This document shows positions 1 to 8,516 of a stretch of DNA of 64,000 nucleotides, in pieces. Under the pieces are notes generated by a model. That model saw only the letters and a list, made by a program, of their open reading frames with translations. It did not search any database and was not told the DNA's origin. The number at the start of each line of letters is the position of its first letter. Within the stretch, counting starts at the first letter, position 1. Origin of the DNA: Dermatophilaceae bacterium Soc4.6 (lineage in GTDB: Bacteria > Actinomycetota > Actinomycetes > Actinomycetales > Dermatophilaceae); the NCBI GenBank assembly GCA_039889245.1, contig JAZGVH010000002.1, positions 310,001 to 374,000 on the forward strand, read 5' to 3'. The translations under genes and the position numbers were made by a program.

Positions 1-1
1 G

Positions 2-601
2 CAGGCCCGCCCGGGCGACGTGCTGGGCTTCGGCTCACCGGCCCACCACGTGGGCATCTACATCGGCGGGGGTCAGATGATCGAAGCGCCCCGCCCGGGC
101 AAGGACGTGCGCATCGGCCCGGTCTACGAGACCCCCACGGCCATCCGCCGGATCATCGCCGCCCCCGCCGCCGGTCTGGGCACGGTCGCCCCCAGCGGGG
201 CGACCGGGGCACTGGTCGGGGCTGACGTGCCCTACGCCGGTCTCTTCAACGCCGCCAGCCGCAAGTACGGCATCAGCGCCCCGCTGCTGGCTGCTGTCGC
301 CCGGCAGGAGTCCGGGTTCTCACCCACCGCCGTCAGCGGCGCGGGGGCACGCGGCCTGATGCAGCTGATGCCCGCCACGGCTGCCGGCCTCGGTGTGACC
401 GACCCCTTCGACCCCGCCCAGTCGGTCGACGGTGCAGCGCGCATGCTGCACGGGCTCATCACCAGCTTCGGTCGCACCGACCTCGCGCTCGCCGCCTACA
501 ACGCGGGCCCGGGCGCCGTCCGCAAGTACAACGGCATCCCGCCCTATCCCGAGACGCAGAGCTACGTGCGCAACGTCATGTCCATGGCAGGAGCCACGTG
601 A
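2..601 (+). CDS. Peptidoglycan hydrolase: NlpC/P60 end plus lytic transglycosylase (5' partial)
   Basis: The gene enters from the left edge, so its N-terminus is not visible. The first ~50 residues are the end of an NlpC/P60 endopeptidase domain, with the catalytic-His strand in AHHVGIYIGGGQMIEAP. After a short Ala/Gly linker comes an SLT-type lytic transglycosylase domain: catalytic Glu in ARQESGFSP, then GLMQLMPATA and ALAAYNAGPGAVRKYNGIPPY. The stop overlaps the fliK start by one base, so it belongs to the flagellar operon. By position it probably opens the cell wall for rod or hook passage, the job done by the muramidase half of FlgJ in proteobacteria. Domain calls are firm; the flagellar role is inferred from context. 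Confidence 0.85.
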   Translation, partial: QARPGDVLGFGSPAHHVGIYIGGGQMIEAPRPGKDVRIGPVYETPTAIRRIIAAPAAGLGTVAPSGATGALVGADVPYAGLFNAASRKYGISAPLLAAVARQESGFSPTAVSGAGARGLMQLMPATAAGLGVTDPFDPAQSVDGAARMLHGLITSFGRTDLALAAYNAGPGAVRKYNGIPPYPETQSYVRNVMSMAGAT

Positions 602-2319
602 TGCCCACCCTCCCCCCGGTCCTCTCCGGCGCCCGCCCGTCCGCCTCCGAGATCGCCACCCTGGGGCGTCCCGGCCCCACCCGCGCCACGCGCGCCGACG
701 CCGTCTCCGCTCCCGACACCCACTTCGCCGACCTCATGGAGCGCGAGCTGACCAGCAGCCGGAACGGCTCGCCCGCCCCGCCCGACGCTTCGGACGCACC
801 CGACGCACCCGACGCAGCCGCTGCGACCGACCGGGCGCTCGTGATGCCGGAGCGTGCCACGACACCCGGCACCACGACACCCGGCACCGCGGCGCCCACG
901 CACCGCAGGTCGGTCGCCCCCGTTCGGGCCGAGCCCGTCCCGGGAACGTCCGGCGACCGCCAGGAGGACGCCGCCGGCGCACCCGCTGGTCCCCCCGTCG
1001 CTGGCGCGGGCGCCGGTGCGACCAGCCCCCTGGCGGCAGGGCTGCAGGCCGTCACCGCCGCGGCCGCGCAGGTCACCCCCGTGGCCACCGCGCCGGTGAC
1101 GGCAGGTCAGGCACAGGCCAGTCCGACGACGACGCGGGACCAGGCCCCCGGCGGCGTCCCCACGCTCACCGGAGTCGGCCCCGGCCGACAGGCCGCGTCG
1201 CCCGCCGCGGTGGTCCCAGCTGCGACCACGGCGGGCGACACGACCTCCGCGACCCCTCCCTCGGCCACCCCAGCCACCGTGACGGCCGCTCCCGCAGCCA
1301 CCCCCCGGGGGGCGGTGGTCGGCACCGGCCGCGCCACAGCCACGGACGCCGTAGCGACGGCGGCGACCAAGGGATCCGACCGCCGACAGCCGGCCGTCCC
1401 GGGATCGGCGGCACCCGCCGCCCGGGTCACGACAGGACGACCCGCGGCGACCACCACCGGCCCTGCGCCCGATGGCGGCGCGCTCGTCGCGGCGCTTGCG
1501 GCCACTGTCTCGGGACTCGTCCCCACCCTGCCCGGCGGGACGGCCAGCGCCACGGCTCCCTCCCTCCAGAGGCTCGGCCTCACGCCGGCGCCGGCCGCCG
1601 CGGCGGTCGTCACGGAGCGGACCTCCACGGACCGTGCCGAGCGCACTCCGCGCCTCGACCCCGCCTCACCCGCTGTCACCCGCATCGACCCTGCGGTGCC
1701 GACCGTCGGCCTGTCGACGCCCGCGGCCGTGCCCACCGGGCCCACCGGGCCCACCGTCGCCCCGAGCGCGGCCCCACGCGGCCCGGACCTCAGCTCGGCC
1801 CACCACGTCGTCGCGACCCAGGTGCTGCCGGAGGTCGCCCGCCTGGTCGGGTCGGGCGAAGGAGTGCACCGGCTCGTCCTGCAGCTCAACCCCCGCGCGC
1901 TCGGTGAGGTGCGCGTCGTGCTGACCCTCCGTCAGGGCGACGTGCACGTGCGCTTCGCCGCCGGCGACCAGGCGAGGGCGGCCCTGCTGTCCTCCTCGTC
2001 CGACCTGCACCGCCTCCTCGAGCAGGCCGGCGCCCAGTCCGCCCGCGTCGACGTCCGGGACCCGTCGGGAAACCCGACCGGCTCGTCCTCGTCGTGGTCG
2101 TCGCCGACCGCCCAGAACAGCACGGCGTCCGACGGCGCAGGCGGGTTCACCCCCGGTGGCCAGGCCACCACAGACCACCACCACCCAGGGACGGGTGGCG
2201 GACCGATCGCCATGGATGGCATCGACAGCAGGGACCGGACCGTACGAGGAGCCAGCAGGCACCTCGGGGGTCACCCGATCGACCGCGCCCGCACCTCGGG
2301 CGTGGACCTGACGATGTAG
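601..2319 (+). CDS. fliK: Flagellar hook-length control protein FliK
   Basis: This 572-residue protein acts as the ruler and export switch that ends hook growth. The first ~400 residues are low-complexity Ala/Pro/Thr sequence, typical of the variable FliK ruler region. The conserved C-terminal Flg_hook domain lies at about residues 400-500 (LVLQLNPRALGEVRVVL, then a VHVRFAAGD strand and the LLEQAGAQSARVDVRD end). A His-rich, Gly-rich tail follows. ATG at 601 overlaps the preceding stop; a GTG lies directly before it. It is followed by flgD, the usual fliK-flgD-flgE order. The N-terminal region has little sequence conservation, so the call rests on the C-terminal domain and context. Confidence 0.9.
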   Translation: MPTLPPVLSGARPSASEIATLGRPGPTRATRADAVSAPDTHFADLMERELTSSRNGSPAPPDASDAPDAPDAAAATDRALVMPERATTPGTTTPGTAAPTHRRSVAPVRAEPVPGTSGDRQEDAAGAPAGPPVAGAGAGATSPLAAGLQAVTAAAAQVTPVATAPVTAGQAQASPTTTRDQAPGGVPTLTGVGPGRQAASPAAVVPAATTAGDTTSATPPSATPATVTAAPAATPRGAVVGTGRATATDAVATAATKGSDRRQPAVPGSAAPAARVTTGRPAATTTGPAPDGGALVAALAATVSGLVPTLPGGTASATAPSLQRLGLTPAPAAAAVVTERTSTDRAERTPRLDPASPAVTRIDPAVPTVGLSTPAAVPTGPTGPTVAPSAAPRGPDLSSAHHVVATQVLPEVARLVGSGEGVHRLVLQLNPRALGEVRVVLTLRQGDVHVRFAAGDQARAALLSSSSDLHRLLEQAGAQSARVDVRDPSGNPTGSSSSWSSPTAQNSTASDGAGGFTPGGQATTDHHHPGTGGGPIAMDGIDSRDRTVRGASRHLGGHPIDRARTSGVDLTM

Positions 2320-2329
2320 AGGGGATGAG

Positions 2330-2812
2330 ATGACCGTCAATGCCGTGACCGCCGCGTCCGCGGGCATGTTCGGTGATCCGGTCGGTGCCATCGACAGCAC
2401 CGGCTCCACCAGCACCACCAAACCCAGTGACAAGGACACGTTCCTCCAGCTGCTCGTGGCGCAGCTGCGCTACCAGGACCCGAGCAACCCGACCGACTCG
2501 AGCCAGTTCCTGTCCCAGTCGGCCCAGTTCACCGCCCTGGAGAAGATGCAGTCGGTGGCCGACCAGACCAAGGCGCTGCTCAGTGCGTCGATGGCCTTCG
2601 GCGCCAGCGGGCTCGTCGGCCGCAGCGTCTCCTGGACCGACCCGACCGGTGCCTCCGCGACCGGCACGGTCGACGGGGTCTCGTTTCAGAGCCAGGGACC
2701 GATGCTCGTCATCGGCACCAAGACGGTCTCGATGGGCGAGGTCACCTCGATCAACGGCACCACGCCGGCCACACCGGCCACGCCGACCGCACCGGCGACC
2801 CCCGTCGCCTGA
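2330..2812 (+). CDS. flgD: Flagellar hook assembly scaffold FlgD
   Basis: A 160-residue hook-cap protein needed for FlgE polymerisation. It has the conserved FlgD N-terminal region (KDTFLQLLVAQLRYQDPSNP, then FLSQSAQFTALEKMQ) and a short middle domain around GLVGRSVSWTDPTG. The Ig-like C-terminal part is reduced to a TPATPATPTAPATPVA tail, so it is shorter than the roughly 220-residue proteobacterial protein. The ATG is preceded by a GGGGATGAG ribosome-binding stretch 10 bp after fliK. It lies between fliK and flgE as expected. Confidence 0.93.
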   Translation: MTVNAVTAASAGMFGDPVGAIDSTGSTSTTKPSDKDTFLQLLVAQLRYQDPSNPTDSSQFLSQSAQFTALEKMQSVADQTKALLSASMAFGASGLVGRSVSWTDPTGASATGTVDGVSFQSQGPMLVIGTKTVSMGEVTSINGTTPATPATPTAPATPVA

Positions 2813-2914
2813 CGGGTCGCCTCCCCACCGCACCACCCCGACCGACCTTCCTGCACGACCCCCACACGGCGAGCGCCCCGCGCGTCTCGCCGCCACGAGA
2901 GGAACCCCCACACC

Positions 2915-3769
2915 ATGCTTCGCTCACTCTTCGCCGGTATCAGCGGCCTGCGCGCCAACCAGACGATGCTCGACGTCACCGGCAACAACATCGCCAACGC
3001 GAACACGCTCGGCTTCAAGTCGAGCAGCACCGTCTTCCAGGACACCCTCAGCCAGATGCTGACGGCGTCGTCCGGAGCCAACACCATCCGTGGCGGCACC
3101 AACGCCATCCAGATCGGCCTCGGTGTGCAGGTGGGCGCCACCAGCACCAACTTCAACCAGGGCTCGACCCAGTCGACCGGCCGTCTCACCGACCTGATGA
3201 TCTCGGGCGACGGCATGTTCGTGGTCCAGAAGGGCACCGAGCAGCAGTACACCCGCGCCGGGTCGTTCACCTTCGACAACAACGGCACCCTCGTCACCCC
3301 CACCGGCTCCCGGGTGCAGGGCTACAACCTCGACACCGCGGGCCTGCCGACCGGCGGTCTGGTCGACGTGTCCCTCGACACGACGAACGCCCAGCCGGCC
3401 GTGCCCGCCGGGGTCACGATGTCGTCGTACAGCATCGGCGCGGACGGCAAGGTGCGAGGCCTCTTCTCCGACAACGTCCAGCGTGACCTGTGCCAGGTCG
3501 CCATGGCCGACTTCACCAACCCGATGGGTCTGGAGAAGGTCGGCGAGACCACCTTCCGCGCGTCCGCCAACTCCGGTGCCCCGCAGATCGGCACCGTCGG
3601 CACGGGACGTCTGGGCACCATCAACGGGGGTGCGGTGGAGATGTCGAACGTCGACCTGGCCGCCGAGTTCACCAACCTGATCCTGGCCCAGCGTGGCTTC
3701 CAGGCCAGCTCGAAGGTCATCACGACGTCTGACCAGGTGCTCGAGGAGCTCGTCAACATCAAGCGCTGA
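2915..3769 (+). CDS. flgE: Flagellar hook protein FlgE
   Basis: A 284-residue hook/basal-body protein of the FlgE/F/G family. The N-terminus (MLRSLFAGISGLRANQTMLDV, then GNNIANANTLGFK) and the C-terminus (NVDLAAEFTNLILAQRGFQA, ending SDQVLEELVNIKR) form the coiled-coil D0 core. The middle carries the family core GDGMFVVQKG and YTRAGSFTFDNNG. It is short for FlgE, so the D2 domain is small; FlgG would be the alternative, but the place after fliK-flgD favours hook protein. The start has an AGAGGAA ribosome site. It has one cysteine (residue 193), unusual for an exported axial protein. Confidence 0.88.
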   Translation: MLRSLFAGISGLRANQTMLDVTGNNIANANTLGFKSSSTVFQDTLSQMLTASSGANTIRGGTNAIQIGLGVQVGATSTNFNQGSTQSTGRLTDLMISGDGMFVVQKGTEQQYTRAGSFTFDNNGTLVTPTGSRVQGYNLDTAGLPTGGLVDVSLDTTNAQPAVPAGVTMSSYSIGADGKVRGLFSDNVQRDLCQVAMADFTNPMGLEKVGETTFRASANSGAPQIGTVGTGRLGTINGGAVEMSNVDLAAEFTNLILAQRGFQASSKVITTSDQVLEELVNIKR

Positions 3770-3878
3770 TCTTGGCGCGGCCGATCCGTGGCGATCACTC
3801 AGGTCCGCCGGTCAGGGGCCGATGGACAGGGTGAGCGGCCACGGACGGCCGCGCACACCAGCACTAGGAAGGTGCGAC

Positions 3879-4163
3879 ATGATTACGCTCACCCGGATTT
3901 CAGGCTCCGTGTTCGTGTTGAACGCCGACCTGATCGAACGCATCGACTCGACGCCGGACACCGTCATCTCGCTCGTCGACGGCAAGAAGTACGTCGTGCT
4001 CGAGTCGCCCGAGGCCGTGATGCACGCGATCCGGCTCCTGCGCAGCGACATCCTCGCCATGAGCTGCCGCCCGCAGCAGCTCGACGCCACCGCCTCGCAC
4101 CCCAGCGCCCGCTCCCACACGCCGCACCTCGCGACGGTGGCGCCTCTGCACGCGGACCGCTGA
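3879..4163 (+). CDS. flbD: Flagellar protein FlbD
   Basis: A small FlbD-family protein of 94 residues with the diagnostic start MITLTRISGSVFVLNADLIE and the VISLVDGKKYVVLESPEAV core. The family sits between hook and motor genes in Gram-positive flagellar operons; its biochemical role is not established. This is the small Gram-positive FlbD, not the Caulobacter response regulator of the same name. An AGGAAGG ribosome site lies 6 bases before the ATG. The stop overlaps the motA start by one base. The last ~30 residues are a polar tail beyond the conserved part. Confidence 0.9.
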   Translation: MITLTRISGSVFVLNADLIERIDSTPDTVISLVDGKKYVVLESPEAVMHAIRLLRSDILAMSCRPQQLDATASHPSARSHTPHLATVAPLHADR

Positions 4164-4930
4164 TGGATCCGGCGCCCGCGATCGGCATCGCCGGCGGCTT
4201 CGTCGTCGTCGTCGTCGTCAACGTCATGGAGGGCGGAAACCCCATGACGCTGCTGGCCCCGCCAGCACTCATCCTCATCTTCGTGACGAGCATCCTCGTC
4301 ACCATCGCCGGTGGCACCATGGCCGACGCCAAGAACGCCGGCTCGTCCCTGGTCCGCGCCTTCACCGGGGGCGTCCCTCCCGCGAGCGACCTCGTGCCCA
4401 CCGTCGTGGCCCTGGCCGAGAAGGCACGCAAGGAGGGTCTGCTGGCACTGGAGGACTCGGCCAAGTCGGTCGAGGACCCGTTCCTGCTCAAGGGCATCAC
4501 GATGGCCATCGACGGCACCGACCCGGAGGAGCTGCGCGACATCCTCGAGTCGGAGGTCTACGCCAAGCGGGCCGCCGACAGGCAGGGAGCCAAGTTCTGG
4601 GCCGACGCCGGCGCCTACGCCCCCACGATCGGCATCATCGGCACCGTCATGGGTCTCGTCCACGTGCTGGAGAACCTCTCCAACCCGGGCAAGCTCGGTC
4701 ACCTCATCGCCGCCGCCTTCATCGCCACCCTGTGGGGCATCACCTCGGCCAACGTGATCTTCCTCCCGTTGGGCAGCCGTCTGAAGCGGCTCAGCGAGCT
4801 CGAGTGCGGACGCATGGAGATCGCCATCGAGGGGATCGCCGCCATCCAGGCCGGCTCCAACCCCCGCATCGTGGCCCAGAAGCTGCGTTCCCTGCTGGCC
4901 AACGGCGCCAGCGAGGCCGAGGCGGCCTGA
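4163..4930 (+). CDS. motA: Flagellar motor stator protein MotA
   Basis: A 255-residue integral membrane stator subunit that forms the ion channel with MotB and pushes on FliG. Four membrane segments are visible: about residues 5-20, 28-48 (LAPPALILIFVTSILVTIAG), 150-170 (YAPTIGIIGTVMGLVHVLEN) and 180-205 (HLIAAAFIATLWGITSANVIF). The cytoplasmic loop between TM2 and TM3 is charged. The start overlaps the flbD stop, and motB starts one base after the motA stop, showing translational coupling. The coupling ion cannot be settled by inspection. Confidence 0.95.
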   Translation: MDPAPAIGIAGGFVVVVVVNVMEGGNPMTLLAPPALILIFVTSILVTIAGGTMADAKNAGSSLVRAFTGGVPPASDLVPTVVALAEKARKEGLLALEDSAKSVEDPFLLKGITMAIDGTDPEELRDILESEVYAKRAADRQGAKFWADAGAYAPTIGIIGTVMGLVHVLENLSNPGKLGHLIAAAFIATLWGITSANVIFLPLGSRLKRLSELECGRMEIAIEGIAAIQAGSNPRIVAQKLRSLLANGASEAEAA

Positions 4931-4931
4931 C

Positions 4932-5837
4932 ATGTCGAAGCACAAGAAGGGGGGCCATGACGAGGAGCACGAGAACCACGAGCGCTGGCTGGTGAGCTAC
5001 GCGGACATGATGACGCTGCTCATGGTGCTCTTCGTCGTCATGTTCGCCATGAGCACGGTCGACCAGAGGAAGTTCAACGCGCTCAAGGCCGGCCTGGCCG
5101 CCGGTTTCGGGCAGTCGACCAGCGTGCTCAGCGGCTCCAGCTCGATCCTCTCCGAGCCCGGGACCTCGATCGCGGCGCCCATCGCGCCCAACCAGGCCGT
5201 CGCCGACCTGCCCCCGGGAGACCAGAAGGAGATCCTCAGCGCGGTCGCGAAGACCCAGCGGCTGGCCGCCGAGCGCAACCAGGCCACCGCCACCGCCGAG
5301 ACGAAGTCGCTGACCGAGGTGTGGAAGAAGATGGCGGCCACGCTCAACAAGAAGGGCCTGGGGCAGGACGTCCAGGCAGCCATCGACCAGCGCGGCCTCG
5401 TGATCAGCCTGGTCTCGCGGCACGTGGTCTTCGAGCCCGACATGCCTGAGCTCTCGCCCCGCGGGCAGGAGATCGTCGCCGCGCTCGCCCCGGTCCTGAG
5501 AGCCCTTCCGGAGAAGCTCGAGATCGACGGGCACACCAACCAGGTCAACGTGAAGCCACGCTTCTTCCCGACCGACTGGGAGCTGTCGTCGGCCCGCGCC
5601 GTGACGGTCCTCCGCTATCTGAACGAGGCCGCCGGCATCGACAACAGCCGGATGACCGCCGCGGCCTTCGGCCACACCAGGCCGCTGGTGAACCCGGCCA
5701 CACCCGGGTCCCAGGACGTCAACAAGCGCGTCGACATCGTCGTGCTCACCCTGCTCCCCGCCGAGTCGCAGGCGCTGCTGAAGAAGATCGCCCTCACCGG
5801 GGCGACCGCATCCCTCACCCAGACAGGAAGCCACTGA
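4932..5837 (+). CDS. motB: Flagellar motor stator protein MotB
   Basis: The stator subunit that anchors the motor to peptidoglycan, 301 residues. A charged N-terminus is followed by one membrane segment with the ion-binding aspartate in VSYADMMTLLMVLFVVMFAM. The C-terminal OmpA-like peptidoglycan-binding domain (about residues 165-275) contains LEIDGHTNQ, LSSARAVTVLRYL and NKRVDIVVL. A Ser/Ala-rich linker and plug-like helix lie between. The stop overlaps the fliL start by one base. Confidence 0.95.
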   Translation: MSKHKKGGHDEEHENHERWLVSYADMMTLLMVLFVVMFAMSTVDQRKFNALKAGLAAGFGQSTSVLSGSSSILSEPGTSIAAPIAPNQAVADLPPGDQKEILSAVAKTQRLAAERNQATATAETKSLTEVWKKMAATLNKKGLGQDVQAAIDQRGLVISLVSRHVVFEPDMPELSPRGQEIVAALAPVLRALPEKLEIDGHTNQVNVKPRFFPTDWELSSARAVTVLRYLNEAAGIDNSRMTAAAFGHTRPLVNPATPGSQDVNKRVDIVVLTLLPAESQALLKKIALTGATASLTQTGSH

Positions 5838-6289
5838 TGAGTGTCACCACGATGGCCAAGAAGGACGGCGACGCCGAGGCCGCGGCTCCGAAGAGCAAGA
5901 AGATGCTCATCATCATCATCGCGGTCGTCGTGCTGCTGGCGGCCGGTGGTGGTGGCTTCTTCCTCCTGTCGTCGAAGAAGGGCCCGCCGGCCCCGCCCAA
6001 GGACGTCGCCGGTGCCGTGGTCCCCCTCGAGCCGATCCAGGTCAACCTCTCCGGCGAGCACTACCTGCGGATCGGCATCTCGCTGCAGATGACCAAGACC
6101 GGCGAGGCCGAGGTCGACGGCGGCAAGGCGCTCGACGCCACGATCGCCGTCTTCAGCGGCAAGCCGATCGACGAGGTGAACGAGCCCAAGGCCCGCAAGA
6201 AGCTCAAGACCGAGCTGCTGAAAGAGGTGCGCGAGCTCTACGAGAAGACGGTGATGGACATCTACTTCACGGAGTTCGTCACCCAATGA
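5837..6289 (+). CDS. fliL: Flagellar basal body-associated protein FliL
   Basis: A 150-residue single-pass membrane protein that surrounds the stator and supports torque. A Lys-rich N-terminus precedes a membrane helix (about residues 18-38, KMLIIIIAVVVLLAAGGGGF). The periplasm-equivalent FliL domain follows (EPIQVNLSGEHYLRIGISLQ ... LKTELLKEVRELYEKTVMDI) and ends IYFTEFVTQ. Length and layout match the family. It overlaps motB by one base; fliM follows after 46 bp. Confidence 0.92.
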   Translation: MSVTTMAKKDGDAEAAAPKSKKMLIIIIAVVVLLAAGGGGFFLLSSKKGPPAPPKDVAGAVVPLEPIQVNLSGEHYLRIGISLQMTKTGEAEVDGGKALDATIAVFSGKPIDEVNEPKARKKLKTELLKEVRELYEKTVMDIYFTEFVTQ

Positions 6290-6335
6290 CGTCGTTCTCC
6301 TCAGGTGTCACCGAGCAGGGACGATCCGTCTCCAT

Positions 6336-7268
6336 GTGACACTCGCACCAGGCGCCCGCAGAGGCACCGGATCCCGCCGCACGGGCATCGCGGTGGCCTA
6401 CGACTTCCGGCGACCCATCCAGCTCTCGCGCGAGCACTCGCGCATCCTCCAGCTGGCGTTCGACGACTTTGCGCGTCAGGCCACCACGTTGTTCACCTCG
6501 TCCCTGCGCACCGTCTGCTCGGTGACCCTCGGGTCCATCGACCAGCGCAGCTACTCCGAGTACATCACCTCTCGCGACAGCCTCACCTACCTGTCGATCT
6601 TCACCGCGGACCCGATCCTCGGGCGGTGCATGCTGGAGCTGCCGCTGCCGGCGGCGATGACCTGCGTGGACCACATGCTCGGAGGGCCGGGCTCAGACAA
6701 GCAGCCGCAGCGACCCCTGTCCGAGATCGAGGGCGGGGTCATCGGCAAGTTCGTCGTGAGGCTCCTGGGCGAGATGCGCTACTCGCTCGAGGGCACCCTG
6801 CGCATCGACCCGGTCGTGACCGGCGTGGAGTACAGCCCGCAGTTCGCCCAGGTGGCGGGGGCGGCCGACGTGATGGTCGTCGTGAGCTTCGATCTCCTGG
6901 TCGACAAGCGCACCTACGTCCTGACGCTGTGCCTGCCCTTCAACGGCATCCTCCCCCACCTCGTGGCCGCGGCTGCGCCCGCACCGGTGTCCGACCGTGA
7001 GCGGGCCCTGCGGGCCCTGTCCGCCGACACGCTGAGGGCGCAGTTCGAGACCGTCCCGGTCGAGCTGACGATCCGCTTCCGACCGACCCTGGTCTCCCCC
7101 GACATGTTCGTCGACCTCAGCCTCGGAGACGTGATCCGGCTCTCGCACCCCGCAGCCGCCCCCCTCGACGTCACTGCTGACGGCACCGCCTTTGCCCACG
7201 CCACTCCGGGGACCAAGGGTCCCCGGCTCGCCGCCCTGATCGTGGGCACCTCACAGGAGGCACGATGA
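6336..7268 (+). CDS. fliM: Flagellar motor switch protein FliM
   Basis: A C-ring switch protein of 310 residues. It carries YDFRRPIQLSREHSRILQLA, the middle CheC-like domain (QRSYSEYITSRDSLTYLSIF, MLGGPGS) and a C-terminal SpoA-like domain (VPVELTIRFRPTLVSPDMFV). The GTG at 6336 is the only reasonable start in frame. It leaves about 24 residues before the YDF core, and none resembles the acidic CheY-binding peptide (consensus SQxEIDALL). It overlaps fliN by 4 bases. Whether CheY binds elsewhere is not known from the sequence. Confidence 0.93.
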   Translation: MTLAPGARRGTGSRRTGIAVAYDFRRPIQLSREHSRILQLAFDDFARQATTLFTSSLRTVCSVTLGSIDQRSYSEYITSRDSLTYLSIFTADPILGRCMLELPLPAAMTCVDHMLGGPGSDKQPQRPLSEIEGGVIGKFVVRLLGEMRYSLEGTLRIDPVVTGVEYSPQFAQVAGAADVMVVVSFDLLVDKRTYVLTLCLPFNGILPHLVAAAAPAPVSDRERALRALSADTLRAQFETVPVELTIRFRPTLVSPDMFVDLSLGDVIRLSHPAAAPLDVTADGTAFAHATPGTKGPRLAALIVGTSQEAR

Positions 7269-8059
7269 CCACTGCTCCGAGCACCTCGCTCACCGACCCC
7301 TCTCCGGACGAGCTGGCCGGTCACGCCGCGGCCGCCGCTGCGGCGGTGCTCCCCTCAGAGGTGCCGCTCAACGCCAGCAGCCCCCAGCCGGGCTTCGAGG
7401 ACCTGCTCCCGATGTTCGCGACCGGCGTCGTCGCCCGGGTCACCGGACGAGCGGAGTCGATCGGCGTCCTGGTCGCCGACGACCTGGTCCAGGCACTCTC
7501 GTCGAGCCCACTGCCGGGTCTGGACATCGCCGCTGCCGTGCAGCCCGCCCTCGATGCGGCCGCAGCCGCCCTCGGCTGCTCGGCCGAGCCTGCTCAGCAG
7601 GTGGCGCTCGACCAGGTCGGCCCGCAGATGGGCGGCGAGGTCATCGCGGTCCCCCTGATCGGAGCCGGTTTCTCGGGGTGCGTGCTGTTCACCCCCGGGG
7701 TCCTCGCGTCCGTCGCGGCCGAGCCCCCCACCAGCTCCTCCTTCGCCCCCGACCCGTCACTGCCCGCACCAGGCCGAGCGGCTGCCCCGGCGTATCTCTC
7801 GGCCCCCGGCCCACGGCGCGGCATCGAGATGCTCCACGGTGTCGACATGGAGCTCACCGTCGAGCTCGGCCGGACCCGCATGGCCGTGCGTGAGCTGCTC
7901 TCCCTGGCTCCCGGTGACGTGCTCGAGCTGGACCGAGCGGCCGGGAGCCCGGCCGACCTGCTCGTCAACGGACGCCTGATCGCCCGGGGCGAGGTCGTCG
8001 TGGTGGACGAGGACTTCGGCCTGAGGGTCACCGAGATCGTCGACTCGGCTGCGGGCTGA
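7265..8059 (+). CDS. fliN: Flagellar motor switch protein FliN with N-terminal extra domain
   Basis: A C-ring protein of 264 residues, about twice the length of enteric FliN. The C-terminal SpoA domain (about residues 180-260) is clear: GVDMELTVELGRTRMAVREL, LAPGDVLELDRAAGSPADLL, NGRLIARGEVVVVDEDFGLR. Residues ~35-150 form a separate globular region resembling the CheC/CheX-like phosphatase fold seen in FliY. The typical catalytic ExxN pair is not evident, so phosphatase activity is doubtful. It overlaps fliM by 4 bases and is followed one base later by fliO. Confidence 0.9.
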   Translation: MTTAPSTSLTDPSPDELAGHAAAAAAAVLPSEVPLNASSPQPGFEDLLPMFATGVVARVTGRAESIGVLVADDLVQALSSSPLPGLDIAAAVQPALDAAAAALGCSAEPAQQVALDQVGPQMGGEVIAVPLIGAGFSGCVLFTPGVLASVAAEPPTSSSFAPDPSLPAPGRAAAPAYLSAPGPRRGIEMLHGVDMELTVELGRTRMAVRELLSLAPGDVLELDRAAGSPADLLVNGRLIARGEVVVVDEDFGLRVTEIVDSAAG

Positions 8060-8060
8060 C

Positions 8061-8516
8061 ATGGTCGAGCTGGTCACCCGGCTGGTGTTCTCGCTGGCGA
8101 TCGTCGTCGGACTGCTGATCCTGCTGTCCCGCCTGGCGGGTCGGCGCTTCGGTGGGGGCTCACGCTCCCTCGTCACCGTCCTTCACCGCCAACCACTGAG
8201 CCGGTCCACCGCGGTCGCCGTGGTCACCGTCGGCTCACGTGTGCTCGTGCTGGGCACCACCGAGCACCAGGTGAGCCTGCTCGCCGAGCTCTCACCCCAG
8301 GACACCCTGCCTCCTGCGGTCGAGACCGACCTCGCCCCCCTCTCGACCTCCCCCGACCTCGACGCGGCCTTCGCCCGCGACCTGCAGGACGCCCTCTCGT
8401 CGACCTCCACGCCGAGCCCCGCGCCCCGTGCCGGCTCGGGACGTCTGGGCCAGTCGTTGCTCGCCCCCCAGACCTGGCGGGACACCTTCGCTGCCGCCAC
8501 GGGACGTGCCCGGTGA
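8061..8516 (+). CDS. fliO: Flagellar biosynthesis protein FliO
   Basis: A small 151-residue export-gate assembly protein. It has one N-terminal membrane helix (LVTRLVFSLAIVVGLLILLS) followed by the conserved cytoplasmic FliO region with RSTAVAVVTVGSRVLVLGTT and HQVSLLAEL. A Ser/Pro-rich C-terminal tail is variable. It sits between fliN and fliP as usual and overlaps fliP by 4 bases. Confidence 0.9.
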   Translation: MVELVTRLVFSLAIVVGLLILLSRLAGRRFGGGSRSLVTVLHRQPLSRSTAVAVVTVGSRVLVLGTTEHQVSLLAELSPQDTLPPAVETDLAPLSTSPDLDAAFARDLQDALSSTSTPSPAPRAGSGRLGQSLLAPQTWRDTFAAATGRAR

